A DNA stretch of 64,000 bases from Pseudonocardia phyllosphaerae. GTDB lineage: Bacteria > Actinomycetota > Actinomycetes > Mycobacteriales > Pseudonocardiaceae. The DNA is taken from contig NZ_JBKGXS010000006.1 in NCBI RefSeq assembly GCF_046546475.1, positions 248,001 through 312,000 of the forward strand. Reading direction: 5' to 3'. Positions within the stretch are counted from its first letter, which is position 1. Every line of letters starts with the position of its first letter. Under the pieces are notes generated by a model. The model worked only from the letters and a program-made list of their open reading frames with translations. It was not told the DNA's origin and made no database searches. Below are positions 16,795 through 25,433 of this stretch, one piece after another. Both the position numbers and the translations under genes were made by a program.

Positions 16795-17675
16795 CAGCGT
16801 TCACGGAGATCGACCGGGAGTTCCACCGGCTCGACGACGTGCTGGCCGCAGCGGTCCCGCTGCCCGCCGTCGACGACGTCGTGGGGCGGGCAGCCGGTGC
16901 GCGCCGCGCGACGACGGCGGCCACCGCCGCCGTGCTGACCGTCGGCGCGCTGGGCGGGCTGACCGCCGTCGCGACCGCCGCCGCCCCGGCCGGTGAGCTC
17001 GTCGGCGCACCGTTCGCGATCGCCTCGCCCGCCACGCAGCCGCAGGCCCCGCAGCGGATCGACACCGGTTCCGCCGGTGCGGCCCCGGCGACCACCACGG
17101 GCGGGACCGCCACCGGCACCGGGACGCCCGGCACGACGACCGGGACCGCGGACCCGACCGGCACGACCGGCGCCGGGTCCCCGGCCGCCCGGGACACCGG
17201 CACGACCGGCACCGGGGGCCCGGCCTCGCCGGACACCGGCGCCCCTGCGCCGATCCCCGCGGCCGGTCCCGCTCCGGCCCCCCAGCCGGTCGCGGCGCCC
17301 GGCTCGCCGGTCCGCCCGACGCCGTCCGCGCCGCCCCCGGCCGGCGGCGCCCCCGGGGGGCACAACGGCGACGGCGAGGGCTCCACCGACCCGACGCACA
17401 CGACGCACCCGTCGGAGCCGTCGCAGCCGACCGAGCCGTCGCAGCCGACCGACCCGCCGTCGTCGTCCGGCCCCCCGTCGAGCGAGGAGCCGCCGGCGAC
17501 CACGACGCCGCCCGGTGACGGGGAGGGCAACGAGGACCCCCAGCCGTCGGAACAGCCACCGACGCAGTCGACGACCCCGGCGAGCAGCCACTCGTCCTCG
17601 CCGACCGGCTCGGCGGAGCCGGAGACGCCCTCGGACACCCCGTCGACCGGCGGGGAGTCGAACACCGCGCGCTGA
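16791..17675 (+). CDS. Single-pass membrane protein, Thr/Pro/Gly-rich, putative anti-sigma partner
   Basis: The 294-aa protein has a short cytoplasmic N-terminus (MTAFTEIDREFHRLDDVLAA), then one hydrophobic segment near residues 40-66. About 220 residues of low complexity follow, rich in Thr, Pro, Gly and Ser, which would lie outside the membrane. It overlaps the sigma-factor gene by four bases (ATGA). The topology and coupling suggest a membrane-anchored regulator of the sigma factor, but no zinc-binding anti-sigma motif (HxxxCxxC) is visible. The extracellular part looks like a flexible wall-spanning tail. Confidence 0.65.
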   Translation: MTAFTEIDREFHRLDDVLAAAVPLPAVDDVVGRAAGARRATTAATAAVLTVGALGGLTAVATAAAPAGELVGAPFAIASPATQPQAPQRIDTGSAGAAPATTTGGTATGTGTPGTTTGTADPTGTTGAGSPAARDTGTTGTGGPASPDTGAPAPIPAAGPAPAPQPVAAPGSPVRPTPSAPPPAGGAPGGHNGDGEGSTDPTHTTHPSEPSQPTEPSQPTDPPSSSGPPSSEEPPATTTPPGDGEGNEDPQPSEQPPTQSTTPASSHSSSPTGSAEPETPSDTPSTGGESNTAR

Positions 17676-17712
17676 CCCGCTCGGATCGGCGCCTGCCGCG
17701 CGGGCCCGGTGC

Positions 17713-18252
17713 TCAGCCGGGCACGTGCAGGTCGTCCGGCGGGACCGGCTCGGCCCGCGGCCCCAGGTCGACGCCGTGCGCGGCCATCCAGGCCACCGGG
17801 TCGTGGTCGTGCGCGGTCAGCCCGGCCAGCGCCGCGTGCGAGACCGTCAGGGCGTACTCGGCCAGGCGCGGCTCCAGCAGCCCCTGGGCGACCGCGGCCA
17901 CGTACTCGTCGACGTCGATCACCTCGGTGCCGCGCCCGCGCCGCACCACCAGGTCCAGGTAGAGGTCGGTCATCCGCAGCCGGTCGCCGTCGCGGACGAT
18001 CTCGGCGACGTCGACGTACATGTCCTGGTCGCGCTCGTGCCCGGGCCGCCACCGCCAGTCCGACAGGCAGACCCCCAGGTCGGGCACCACCCACAGCTCG
18101 ATCCACCAGGCGTTCGGCCGGGCGATCACCGGCCGGGACAGGTAGAGGCCCCAGTCCTGCACGCGCAGCGTCTCGACCGGCCGCTCGGTGCCCTTCGTGT
18201 CGACCTGCACGCCCGCGGCGGGGTCGAAGACCTGGATCTTGGGAGGGTGCAC
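17713..18252 (-). CDS. DUF402 domain protein
   Basis: The 179-aa protein matches the DUF402 fold: WWIELWVVPDLGVCLSDWRW, then MYVDVAEIVRDGDRLRMTDL and LDLVVRRGRGTEVIDVDEYV. The acidic/Tyr-Asp pattern is that of the FomD/Ntdp group of nucleoside-di/triphosphate phosphatases, so a nucleotide phosphatase is possible. I chose GTG 18252, which puts VHPPKIQVFDP at the N-terminus; longer starts add a low-complexity leader. The M. tuberculosis equivalent Rv1632c has the same position between coaE and uvrB. It is divergent from uvrB. Confidence 0.8.
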   Translation of the reverse strand: MHPPKIQVFDPAAGVQVDTKGTERPVETLRVQDWGLYLSRPVIARPNAWWIELWVVPDLGVCLSDWRWRPGHERDQDMYVDVAEIVRDGDRLRMTDLYLDLVVRRGRGTEVIDVDEYVAAVAQGLLEPRLAEYALTVSHAALAGLTAHDHDPVAWMAAHGVDLGPRAEPVPPDDLHVPG

Positions 18253-18346
18253 GCGGGCATCGTGCCGGGCCGCGGCGGGCCTGTGCACCCCCTGCGCAGG
18301 GACGCGCCCGCGGGAAACTGTCGGTGGGTGCTCGTACTGTGGGGGC

Positions 18347-20566
18347 ATGGCTTTCGCGACCGAGGTCCCGGGTTCCGCGGCGGATCAGCGCGCGCACCCC
18401 GATGCCGGCACCACGCCGACGGACACGCCGCTCGCGCACTCCGAGCACCGTCCGGTCGGCGAGGTCGAGCGCAGCGAGAAGCGCTTCGAGGTCGTCAGCG
18501 AGCACGTACCGGCCGGTGACCAGCCGACCGCGATCGCGGAGCTGGACTCGCGGCTGCGCAACGGCGAGCAGGACATCGTGCTGATGGGCGCCACCGGTAC
18601 CGGCAAGTCGGCGACCACGGCGTGGCTGATCGAGCAGCAGCAGCGGCCGACGCTGGTGATGGCGCCGAACAAGACCCTCGCCGCCCAGCTGGCCAACGAG
18701 CTGCGGGAGATGCTGCCGCACAACGCGGTCGAGTACTTCGTCTCCTACTACGACTACTACCAGCCCGAGGCCTACATCGCGCAGACCGACACCTACATCG
18801 AGAAGGACAGCTCGATCAACGACGACGTCGAGCGGCTGCGGCACTCGGCGACGATGAACCTGCTGTCCCGGCGCGACGTCGTCGTGGTCGCCTCGGTGTC
18901 CTGCATCTACGGCCTGGGCACGCCGCAGTCGTATCTGGACCGGTCGGTGCCGCTGAAGGTCGGTGAGGAGATCGACCGCGACCGGCTGCTGCGCCTGCTG
19001 GTCGACGTGCAGTACACGCGCAACGACATGTCCTTCACCCGTGGCACGTTCCGGGTCCGCGGGGACACCGTCGAGATCATCCCCGCGTACCAGGAGCTGG
19101 CGCTGCGGATCGAGTTCTTCGGCGACGAGATCGAGGCGCTCTACCACCTCAACCCGCTCACCGGCGACGAGGTGGAACAGGTCGACGAGATCCGGATCTT
19201 CCCGGCGACGCACTACGTCGCGGGCCCGGAGCGGATGGAGCGCGCGGTGCGCGACATCGAGGCCGAGCTGGAGCAGCGCCTCGAACAGCTGGAGAACCAG
19301 GGCAAGCTGCTGGAGGCCCAGCGGCTGCGGATGCGCACCCAGTACGACATCGAGATGATCCGCCAGGTCGGGTTCTGCTCGGGCATCGAGAACTACTCGC
19401 GCCACATCGACGGGCGTGCCGGCGGCACCGCCCCGGCCACGCTGATCGACTACTTCCCGGACGACTTCCTGCTGGTCATCGACGAGTCGCACGTGACGGT
19501 GCCGCAGATCGGCGGCATGTACGAGGGCGACATGTCCCGCAAGCGCAACCTCGTCGAGTACGGGTTCCGGCTGCCGTCGGCGGTGGACAACCGGCCGCTG
19601 ACCTGGGAGGAGTTCGCCGACCGGATCGGGCAGACGGTGTACCTGTCCGCGACCCCGGGGCCCTACGAGCTCAACCGCACCGGCGGCGAGTTCGTCGAGC
19701 AGGTCATCCGCCCGACCGGCCTGGTCGACCCCGAGGTCGTCGTGAAGCCGACGAAGGGCCAGATCGACGACCTGGTCGCCGAGATCCGCGACCGCACCGA
19801 GCGCGACGAGCGGGTCCTGGTCACCACGCTGACCAAGAAGATGGCCGAGGACCTCACCGACTACCTGCTCGAGCTGGGCATCAAGGTCCGGTACCTGCAC
19901 TCCGAGGTCGACACGCTGCGCCGGGTGGAGCTGCTGCGCCAGCTCCGCTCCGGCGAGTACGACGTGCTGGTCGGTATCAACCTGCTCCGCGAGGGCCTCG
20001 ACCTGCCCGAGGTGTCGCTGGTCGCGATCCTCGACGCGGACAAGGAGGGCTTCCTGCGGTCGGGGACCTCGCTGATCCAGACGATCGGGCGCGCGGCGCG
20101 CAACGTGTCCGGCCAGGTGCACATGTACGCGGACACGATCACCGAGTCGATGCGGTACGCGATCGACGAGACCGACCGGCGCCGGGCCAAGCAGATCGCC
20201 TACAACACCGAGCACGGCATCGACCCACAGCCGCTGCGCAAGCGGATCGCCGACATCCTCGACCAGGTCTACCGGGAGGCCGAGGACACCGAGTCGGTCC
20301 CGGTCGAGGGCTCGGGCCGCAACGCCTCGCGGGGCAAGCGCGCCGCGGGGGAGGCCGGGCGGTCGTCGTCGGGCAGTGCCGGGGTGGCGGCCAAGGACAC
20401 GAAGGGCATGCCGCGTGCGGAGCTGGCCGACCTCATCCAGCAGATGAACGACCAGATGCTCGCCGCCGCCCGTGACCTGCAGTTCGAGCTGGCCGCGCGG
20501 CTGCGCGACGAGATCTCCGATCTGAAGAAGGAGCTGCGCGGTATGGACGCGGCCGGGGTGCAGTGA
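18347..20566 (+). CDS. uvrB: Excinuclease ABC subunit B
   Basis: The 739-aa protein has all UvrB landmarks: FEVVSEHVPAGDQPTAI near residue 46, Walker A GATGTGKSATT near 81, the beta-hairpin YYDYYQPEAYI near 134, DESHVTVPQIGGMYEGD, helicase motif V/VI (INLLREGLDLPEVSLVAILD, QTIGRAARN) and a C-terminal UVR domain (MPRAELADLIQQMNDQM). It loads onto damaged DNA with UvrA. It is about 40 residues longer than the mycobacterial protein because of a longer N-terminus and a Ser/Gly-rich linker before UVR. TACTGT ends 6 nt before ATG 18347, with no ribosome site. Confidence 0.97.
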   Translation: MAFATEVPGSAADQRAHPDAGTTPTDTPLAHSEHRPVGEVERSEKRFEVVSEHVPAGDQPTAIAELDSRLRNGEQDIVLMGATGTGKSATTAWLIEQQQRPTLVMAPNKTLAAQLANELREMLPHNAVEYFVSYYDYYQPEAYIAQTDTYIEKDSSINDDVERLRHSATMNLLSRRDVVVVASVSCIYGLGTPQSYLDRSVPLKVGEEIDRDRLLRLLVDVQYTRNDMSFTRGTFRVRGDTVEIIPAYQELALRIEFFGDEIEALYHLNPLTGDEVEQVDEIRIFPATHYVAGPERMERAVRDIEAELEQRLEQLENQGKLLEAQRLRMRTQYDIEMIRQVGFCSGIENYSRHIDGRAGGTAPATLIDYFPDDFLLVIDESHVTVPQIGGMYEGDMSRKRNLVEYGFRLPSAVDNRPLTWEEFADRIGQTVYLSATPGPYELNRTGGEFVEQVIRPTGLVDPEVVVKPTKGQIDDLVAEIRDRTERDERVLVTTLTKKMAEDLTDYLLELGIKVRYLHSEVDTLRRVELLRQLRSGEYDVLVGINLLREGLDLPEVSLVAILDADKEGFLRSGTSLIQTIGRAARNVSGQVHMYADTITESMRYAIDETDRRRAKQIAYNTEHGIDPQPLRKRIADILDQVYREAEDTESVPVEGSGRNASRGKRAAGEAGRSSSGSAGVAAKDTKGMPRAELADLIQQMNDQMLAAARDLQFELAARLRDEISDLKKELRGMDAAGVQ

Positions 20567-20577
20567 CACCCGACGGG

Positions 20578-20604
20578 GCTCCGGTGCCGGGCGCGCACCG
20601 GGGC
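20578..20604 (+). terminator. Terminator hairpin after uvrB
   Basis: A 10-bp stem with one G-U pair (20578-20587 with 20595-20604) closes a seven-base loop, 11 nt past the uvrB stop. Confidence 0.65.
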
Positions 20605-20749
20605 GGCGGTGCGGGCGGTGTGGCGAGGTGAGGGTCCTGATCGGGAGGGGCGGGGCCGACCGCTACCGTGGTCGCTCGATCCCGCCCACCGGCCCGTCGG
20701 TCACGACAGGCCTGCCGCGTCCCCGGCGGCGTCCAGCGGAGGAGCCCGC

Positions 20750-22054
20750 GTGACCGTCACCCGTCCGACCACCGACCCGGGACCGCGCGCCGTCGCCGAC
20801 GGCCACGTCCTGCGGGTGCGGTCGGCACTGACCGCCCGCCGCACGCTGTGGGTGACGGTGCCGCTGCTGCTGATCTCGGGGTTCTGGTCGTTCTACCGGA
20901 TGCACGGCTACGCCCTCGACCTGGACGTCTACCGGATCGGCGTGCAGGTGTGGCTGGCGGGCGGGGACATGTACGGCCCGCTGCCGACCCCGCAGTACGG
21001 GCCGCCCGGGATGCCGTTCATCTACCCGGTGTTCGCGGCGATCACGATGATTCCGCTGGCCACCGTGCCCTACGGCATCGCGTTCGGCCTGCAGTTCGCC
21101 GCGACCGTGCTGTCCCTGGCCGTGTGTATCGCGCTGTCGGTGCGGGTCGCGTGGCCCGCCGGCGGTTGGCGCGGCGCCGGGATCGTGCTGGTCCCCGCCC
21201 TGGCCGCGACCCTGCTGATCGAGCCCGCGGCGCAGACGATGGCGTTCGGGCAGATCAACATGGTGCTGATGGCGCTGGTGCTGGTCGATCTGCTCGCGCC
21301 GCGCACCTACTGGCCGCGCGGCATGCTGCTCGGCATCGCCGCGGCGATCAAGCTGACCCCCGGCGGGTTCGTGCTGTTCTTCCTGCTGCGCCGGGACCGG
21401 CGCTCGGCGGCCGTCTCGGTCGTGACCGGTGCGGTCGCCACCGGTATCGGGTTCCTGGTCGACTTCGACTCGTCGTACCGGTACTGGTTCGTCGGCGGCC
21501 CCGCGGCCGGGGTGAGCGGCTCGACGTTCTTCTCCAACGAGACGGTCAAGGCGTCGCTGGCCCGGATGGACATCCCGGAGCCGTGGCTGTCGGTGACCTG
21601 GCTGGTGCTCGTCGCGATCCTGCTGGCCCTGGCCGTGCCGGTGATCCGGCGCAGCGAGCCGGTGCTGGCGATGTCGGCGACCGCCGCCGTCATCCTCGCC
21701 GCGACGCCGACGGCGTGGTCGCACCACTGGGTGTGGATCATCCCGGCGCTGTGCGGGATCGGTGTGCACGCCGCCCGCTACCGTTCCTGGCAGTGGCTGA
21801 CCGTCGGCGCCGTGCTCGGGTTCATCTTCTTCCTCGCGCCGTTCCGCTGGATGCCGAACCAGTGGGGCGTGGTCATGGCGTGGACGCCGGGGGAGCAGCT
21901 GCTCGCGGCCAGCTATGTGCTGCCGTGCTCGCTGACCCTGGCGCTGGGCTGCTGGTTCGTCACCCGCGGTCCCGGTCGTCCCGGCGGTCCGGAGGCCGCG
22001 CCGCCGGAGGCGCTGCGCGTGCCGTCCGGGGAGACGGCGCGTCCGTCCGCCTGA
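20750..22054 (+). CDS. GT87-type (DUF2029) polyprenol-phosphate-sugar mannosyl/arabinosyltransferase
   Basis: The 434-aa protein has about ten membrane-spanning segments. The first extracytoplasmic loop has LDLDVYRIGVQVWLAGGDMY, with the acidic DxD pair expected of GT-C enzymes; later motifs FGQINMVLMALVLVDL and TPTAWSHHWVWIIPALCG are typical of the DUF2029/GT87 family. Members add mannose or related sugars from a lipid-linked donor to lipomannan-type glycans at the outer face of the membrane. GTG 20750 has GGAGGAG five bases upstream, which fixes the start. The acceptor is unknown. Confidence 0.85.
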   Translation: MTVTRPTTDPGPRAVADGHVLRVRSALTARRTLWVTVPLLLISGFWSFYRMHGYALDLDVYRIGVQVWLAGGDMYGPLPTPQYGPPGMPFIYPVFAAITMIPLATVPYGIAFGLQFAATVLSLAVCIALSVRVAWPAGGWRGAGIVLVPALAATLLIEPAAQTMAFGQINMVLMALVLVDLLAPRTYWPRGMLLGIAAAIKLTPGGFVLFFLLRRDRRSAAVSVVTGAVATGIGFLVDFDSSYRYWFVGGPAAGVSGSTFFSNETVKASLARMDIPEPWLSVTWLVLVAILLALAVPVIRRSEPVLAMSATAAVILAATPTAWSHHWVWIIPALCGIGVHAARYRSWQWLTVGAVLGFIFFLAPFRWMPNQWGVVMAWTPGEQLLAASYVLPCSLTLALGCWFVTRGPGRPGGPEAAPPEALRVPSGETARPSA

Positions 22055-22236
22055 CGCCACCGCGGCCTGCGTCGCCTCCCGGCCCGGAACGGCGGCCTGA
22101 CCGAGCCGGGCTCCGTCGCGGTCCGGCCCGGTCACGCCCGCCGTACCGGCGCCGCGCGGCCGATCGTCTGATCGACTGCCCCCGCGGCCGTGGGCATGGC
22201 GCACGCCACACCCCGGACCTAGCCTGGGTCGAGGAG

Positions 22237-23505
22237 GTGGGGGACATCGACGTCCGACAGCCCGACGGCATCTGCGCGGTCCGGCCCGGTACCGACCTGG
22301 GCCGCTACGCCCGCATGCTCGCGCGCGTCCACGACGCCGCGCTCTCCGGCGACCCCGCGCCCGCGCAGGCCCGCGGACTGGTCGCCCGCTCCTGGGACCG
22401 GGTCCGCGCCCAGGGGGTGAACCCCGACGACGTCCACCCGCCCGGCCCGCTCGACGCCGGCCAGGTCGAACGGCGCCGCACCGGCTCCGCGCTGGCCGGG
22501 GTGCTGCCCGAGCTGCGCTCCGCGCTGACCTCGGTCGCCGAGGACGCCCGGCACGTCATGGTCGTCACCGACGCCGACGGCGTCCTGCTGTGGCGGGAGG
22601 GCTCCACCGCCGTCCGGCACCGCGCCGACGCGCTCGGGTTCACCGAGGGCGCCGACTGGTCCGAGTCGTCGGTGGGGACGAACGCGATCGGCACCGCGCT
22701 CGCCGAGGACGGCCCGGTGCAGATCTTCTCCGCCGAGCACTTCGTCCGCAGCCACCACGTCTGGACCTGTACCGCCTGCCCGGTGCACGACCCGCGCACC
22801 GGGGAGCTCCTCGGCGTCGTCGACCTGTCCGGGCCCGCCGAGACCGTGCACCCGACGACGGTCGCACTGGTCGGCACCGCGGTCCGGCTCGCCGAGGCCG
22901 GCCTGTGGCGCACCCACGAGGCACGGCTGGACGTGCTGCGCACCATCGGCGCGCCGCTGCTCGCGCGCTCGTCCGGGCCGGGGCTGGTCGTCGACGACCA
23001 GGGCTGGGTCGCCGCCGCGGCCGGCCTGTCCGGCATCGACCGGGTCGCCGCACCCGTCGCCGACCGGGTGGTCGCGGTGCGCGGGCTCGGCCCCTGCCTG
23101 CCCGAGCCGGTGCCCGGTGGCTGGCTGCTGCGCCCGGCCCGCGGAGCCGCCCGGATGCGGCTGAGCCTGGACCTCGACGGGCGTCCGCCGCGCGCCGTCG
23201 TGGAGGGGACGAGCCGGTGGGAGCACCCGCTGTCGACCCGGCACGCCGAGGTGCTGGTGCTGCTGGCCCGTGCCGGTGCCACCGGCCTGGACGCCGCGGC
23301 GCTGTCGCAGGGGCTCTACGGGGACCGCGCCCACCTGGTCACCGTCCGCGCCGAGATGTCCCGGCTGCGCCGCGGCCTCGGCGGGCTGCTGCTGGCCCGG
23401 CCGTACCGGATCGCGCCGGAGGTGGAGCTGGACCTGCGCGGGGTGCGGGAGAGCCGGCTGGTGCGGGCGTCGTCGGCGCCGGGGGTGGCGGCGCTACGCC
23501 GCTGA
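22237..23505 (+). CDS. GAF-domain transcriptional activator (AcoR N-terminal type, no AAA domain)
   Basis: The 422-aa protein starts with a helical region (LVARSWDRVRAQGVNPDDVH), then a GAF domain near residues 95-220 carrying the AcoR hallmark DWSESSVGTNAIGTAL and HVWTCTACPVHDP. It lacks the sigma-54 AAA+ domain of AcoR; instead it ends in a winged-helix-like segment (STRHAEVLVLLARAGATGLD). This is the actinobacterial version that probably works with other sigma factors. GTG 22237 has GAGGAG directly abutting; TAGCCT at 22220-22225 may be the -10. The adjacent acetoin-reductase-like gene is the likely target. Effector unknown. Confidence 0.75.
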   Translation: MGDIDVRQPDGICAVRPGTDLGRYARMLARVHDAALSGDPAPAQARGLVARSWDRVRAQGVNPDDVHPPGPLDAGQVERRRTGSALAGVLPELRSALTSVAEDARHVMVVTDADGVLLWREGSTAVRHRADALGFTEGADWSESSVGTNAIGTALAEDGPVQIFSAEHFVRSHHVWTCTACPVHDPRTGELLGVVDLSGPAETVHPTTVALVGTAVRLAEAGLWRTHEARLDVLRTIGAPLLARSSGPGLVVDDQGWVAAAAGLSGIDRVAAPVADRVVAVRGLGPCLPEPVPGGWLLRPARGAARMRLSLDLDGRPPRAVVEGTSRWEHPLSTRHAEVLVLLARAGATGLDAAALSQGLYGDRAHLVTVRAEMSRLRRGLGGLLLARPYRIAPEVELDLRGVRESRLVRASSAPGVAALRR

Positions 23506-23600
23506 CCGGGGCCCCGCACCGGAGGAACGCCCTCCCACCGCACGGTGAGGGGCACGTGGGAGCTGTTGGATCATGTTCCGGCAGCACTGACGTCCCCCTC

Positions 23601-23629
23601 GCCACCTGCAACCGCGCTGCAACGGTGGC
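23601..23629. promoter_or_regulatory. Candidate operator upstream of the SDR gene
   Basis: GCCACC (23601-23606) and GGTGGC (23624-23629) form a dyad, and inside it TGCAAC is repeated directly at 23607-23612 and 23618-23623 (11-bp period, one helix turn). It sits in the gap between the GAF activator and SDR genes, so it may be the activator's binding site. This is inference. Confidence 0.35.
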
Positions 23630-23743
23630 CGCGGTCACGTCTGCGGTGCTCCACTCGCGGTCCGGGGCACAGGGCCCCGGCGGCAGCGCGGCCGGTTCCG
23701 GATCCCGGATGGCTGCGCGCCGGACGGCGTCGAGGGAGCCGAC

Positions 23744-24511
23744 ATGGGTGTCGCGGTGGTCACGGGTGCAGGACGAGGAATCGGGCGCGGCATCGCACTG
23801 CGGCTGGCGCGCGACGGGCATGCGGTAGCCGTCGACGACGTGAACACCGATGATGTCGCGGCGGTCGCGAACGAGATCACCGCCGCGGGCGGGACGGCCC
23901 GGGCCTACGACGCCGATGTCACCGACCCCGAAGCCGTCACCGAGCTGTGCCGCCGGGTCGTGGACGACCTCGGCGGTCTGGACGTCATGGTCGCCAATGC
24001 CGGGATCGCCCAGGTCAAGCCGCTGCTGGAGGTCACGCCCGATGACCTGCGGAAGATCTTCGACGTCAACGTGTTCGGCGTCGTGTACTGCCTGCAGTCC
24101 GCCGCCCGGACCATGATCGACCGCGGGACCGGCGGCAAGATCGTCAACGCTGCCTCGATCGCCGGGCACGCGGGCTTCGACCTGCTCGGCCACTACTCGG
24201 CGACCAAGTTCGCGGTGCGGGCACTCACCCAGGCGGCGGCGAAGGAGCTCGCCCCGCACCGGATCACCGTGAACGCCTACTGCCCCGGCATCGTCGGCAC
24301 CGATATGTGGGATCTCATCGACGCGCAGATGGGGGAGCGCAGCGGCGCGGCGAAGGGCGAGACCCTGAAGCAGTACGCCGCGGGCATCCCGCTGGGTCGG
24401 GTGCAGACCGCCGAGGACGTCGCCGCCTTCGTCTCCTACCTCGCCGGCCCGGACTCTGACTACATGACCGGCCAGTCGGTCATGATCGACGGCGGCGTCG
24501 TGATGGTCTGA
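23744..24511 (+). CDS. Short-chain dehydrogenase, acetoin (diacetyl) reductase type
   Basis: The 255-aa SDR has the NAD(P) motif TGAGRGIGRG at residues 7-16, NAGIA near 89, and the catalytic Ser-Tyr-Lys set in NAASIAG and HYSATKFAV. The segment PGIVGTDMWDLIDAQMGE is characteristic of acetoin/diacetyl reductases and meso-2,3-butanediol dehydrogenases. The enzyme would interconvert diacetyl, acetoin and butanediol. AGGGAG lies upstream of ATG 23744. The neighbouring AcoR-like activator agrees with a role in acetoin metabolism. The acetoin dehydrogenase genes themselves are not in the window. Exact substrate uncertain. Confidence 0.8.
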   Translation: MGVAVVTGAGRGIGRGIALRLARDGHAVAVDDVNTDDVAAVANEITAAGGTARAYDADVTDPEAVTELCRRVVDDLGGLDVMVANAGIAQVKPLLEVTPDDLRKIFDVNVFGVVYCLQSAARTMIDRGTGGKIVNAASIAGHAGFDLLGHYSATKFAVRALTQAAAKELAPHRITVNAYCPGIVGTDMWDLIDAQMGERSGAAKGETLKQYAAGIPLGRVQTAEDVAAFVSYLAGPDSDYMTGQSVMIDGGVVMV

Positions 24512-24521
24512 CCGGCCCGGC

Positions 24522-25433
24522 TCAGCTGGTGATGTCCTTGCGGGTGAACCGCCAGGCCGCGAGCGCGGTGAACCCGACGGCCCAGCAGACCGCGGCGAAG
24601 GCGCCGTAGGTCATGTCGGACCAGTCGACGTCGGTGGCCAGCAGCGCGGACCAGGCGTCGCCGTAGTGGGTGGGCAGGAAGTTCCGCAGGTCACCGAGCG
24701 CGTCGATCTGGTCGATGATCTGCGAGACGATCGACACCATCACCGCGCCGCCGACCGCGCCGAGCGGGGCGTCGGTGCTCACCGACAGCAGCAGCGCCAG
24801 GCCCGCCACCCAGGTCAGCTGGACCGCGACGTAGACGGCGGCGAGCAGGACCCGCCCGACCGCCGTCGCGAACGGCAGCGACTCGCCCAGCGGCGATACG
24901 AGGTCCCCGGTGCCGTAGGCGAGCGCGCCGACCAGCAGCGACACCACCGGTAGCAGCAGGATCGCCGCTCCGGTGAGCAGCGCCGCGACGATCGCCTTCT
25001 GCCGCAACAGCCGCGCCCGCGGCACCGGGATCGCCAGTAGATAGCGCAGCGACGACCACGACGCCTCGGAGGCGATCGTGTCGCCGAAGAACAGCGCCAC
25101 CAGCACGACCAGCAGGAAGCTCGCCGACGCGAACAGCGCGAACACCGCGAAGTTCGCGGCGCCGTCCGAGGCGAGGTCGACCAGGTTCGGGCCGGAGCCG
25201 GGGCCGTCGTCGTCGCCGATCGAGAACGCTGCCACGAGGATCAACGGCAGCGCCGCGACCAGCGCGAACGACACCTGGGTGCGTCGCCGGCGCAGCTGGC
25301 GGACCAGCTCGGTGCGCAGCGGCAGCGTGCGGGCGCCGCTCACCTGCTCCGGCGGGGTGCCGGTGCCGAGCGCCCCGATGTGGCCCCGCCGGGTGGACAG
25401 CCGGCGGGCGGTGTCGTCGTCGGCCGGGTTCAT
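24522..25433 (-). CDS. ABC-2 type transporter permease
   Basis: The 303-aa protein has six likely membrane segments, the first at VSFALVAALPLILVAAFSIG and others including ALFASASFLLVVLVALFFGD, and the signature region SLRYLLAIPVPRARLL. This is the layout of ABC-2 family permeases that pair with the DrrA/CcmA-type ATPase. Its ATG overlaps the stop codon of the hydrolase-ATPase gene upstream, so the two are translated together and probably assemble as an exporter. Substrate unknown. Confidence 0.85.
   Translation of the reverse strand: MNPADDDTARRLSTRRGHIGALGTGTPPEQVSGARTLPLRTELVRQLRRRRTQVSFALVAALPLILVAAFSIGDDDGPGSGPNLVDLASDGAANFAVFALFASASFLLVVLVALFFGDTIASEASWSSLRYLLAIPVPRARLLRQKAIVAALLTGAAILLLPVVSLLVGALAYGTGDLVSPLGESLPFATAVGRVLLAAVYVAVQLTWVAGLALLLSVSTDAPLGAVGGAVMVSIVSQIIDQIDALGDLRNFLPTHYGDAWSALLATDVDWSDMTYGAFAAVCWAVGFTALAAWRFTRKDITS

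Noticed and set aside
16712..20569. 1285-codon minus-strand open frame opposite uvrB
   Set aside because: It is antisense to a complete uvrB and to a Pro/Thr-rich gene; its amino acid pattern (Leu/Val/Asp/Arg-rich) is the usual GC-rich antisense shadow.
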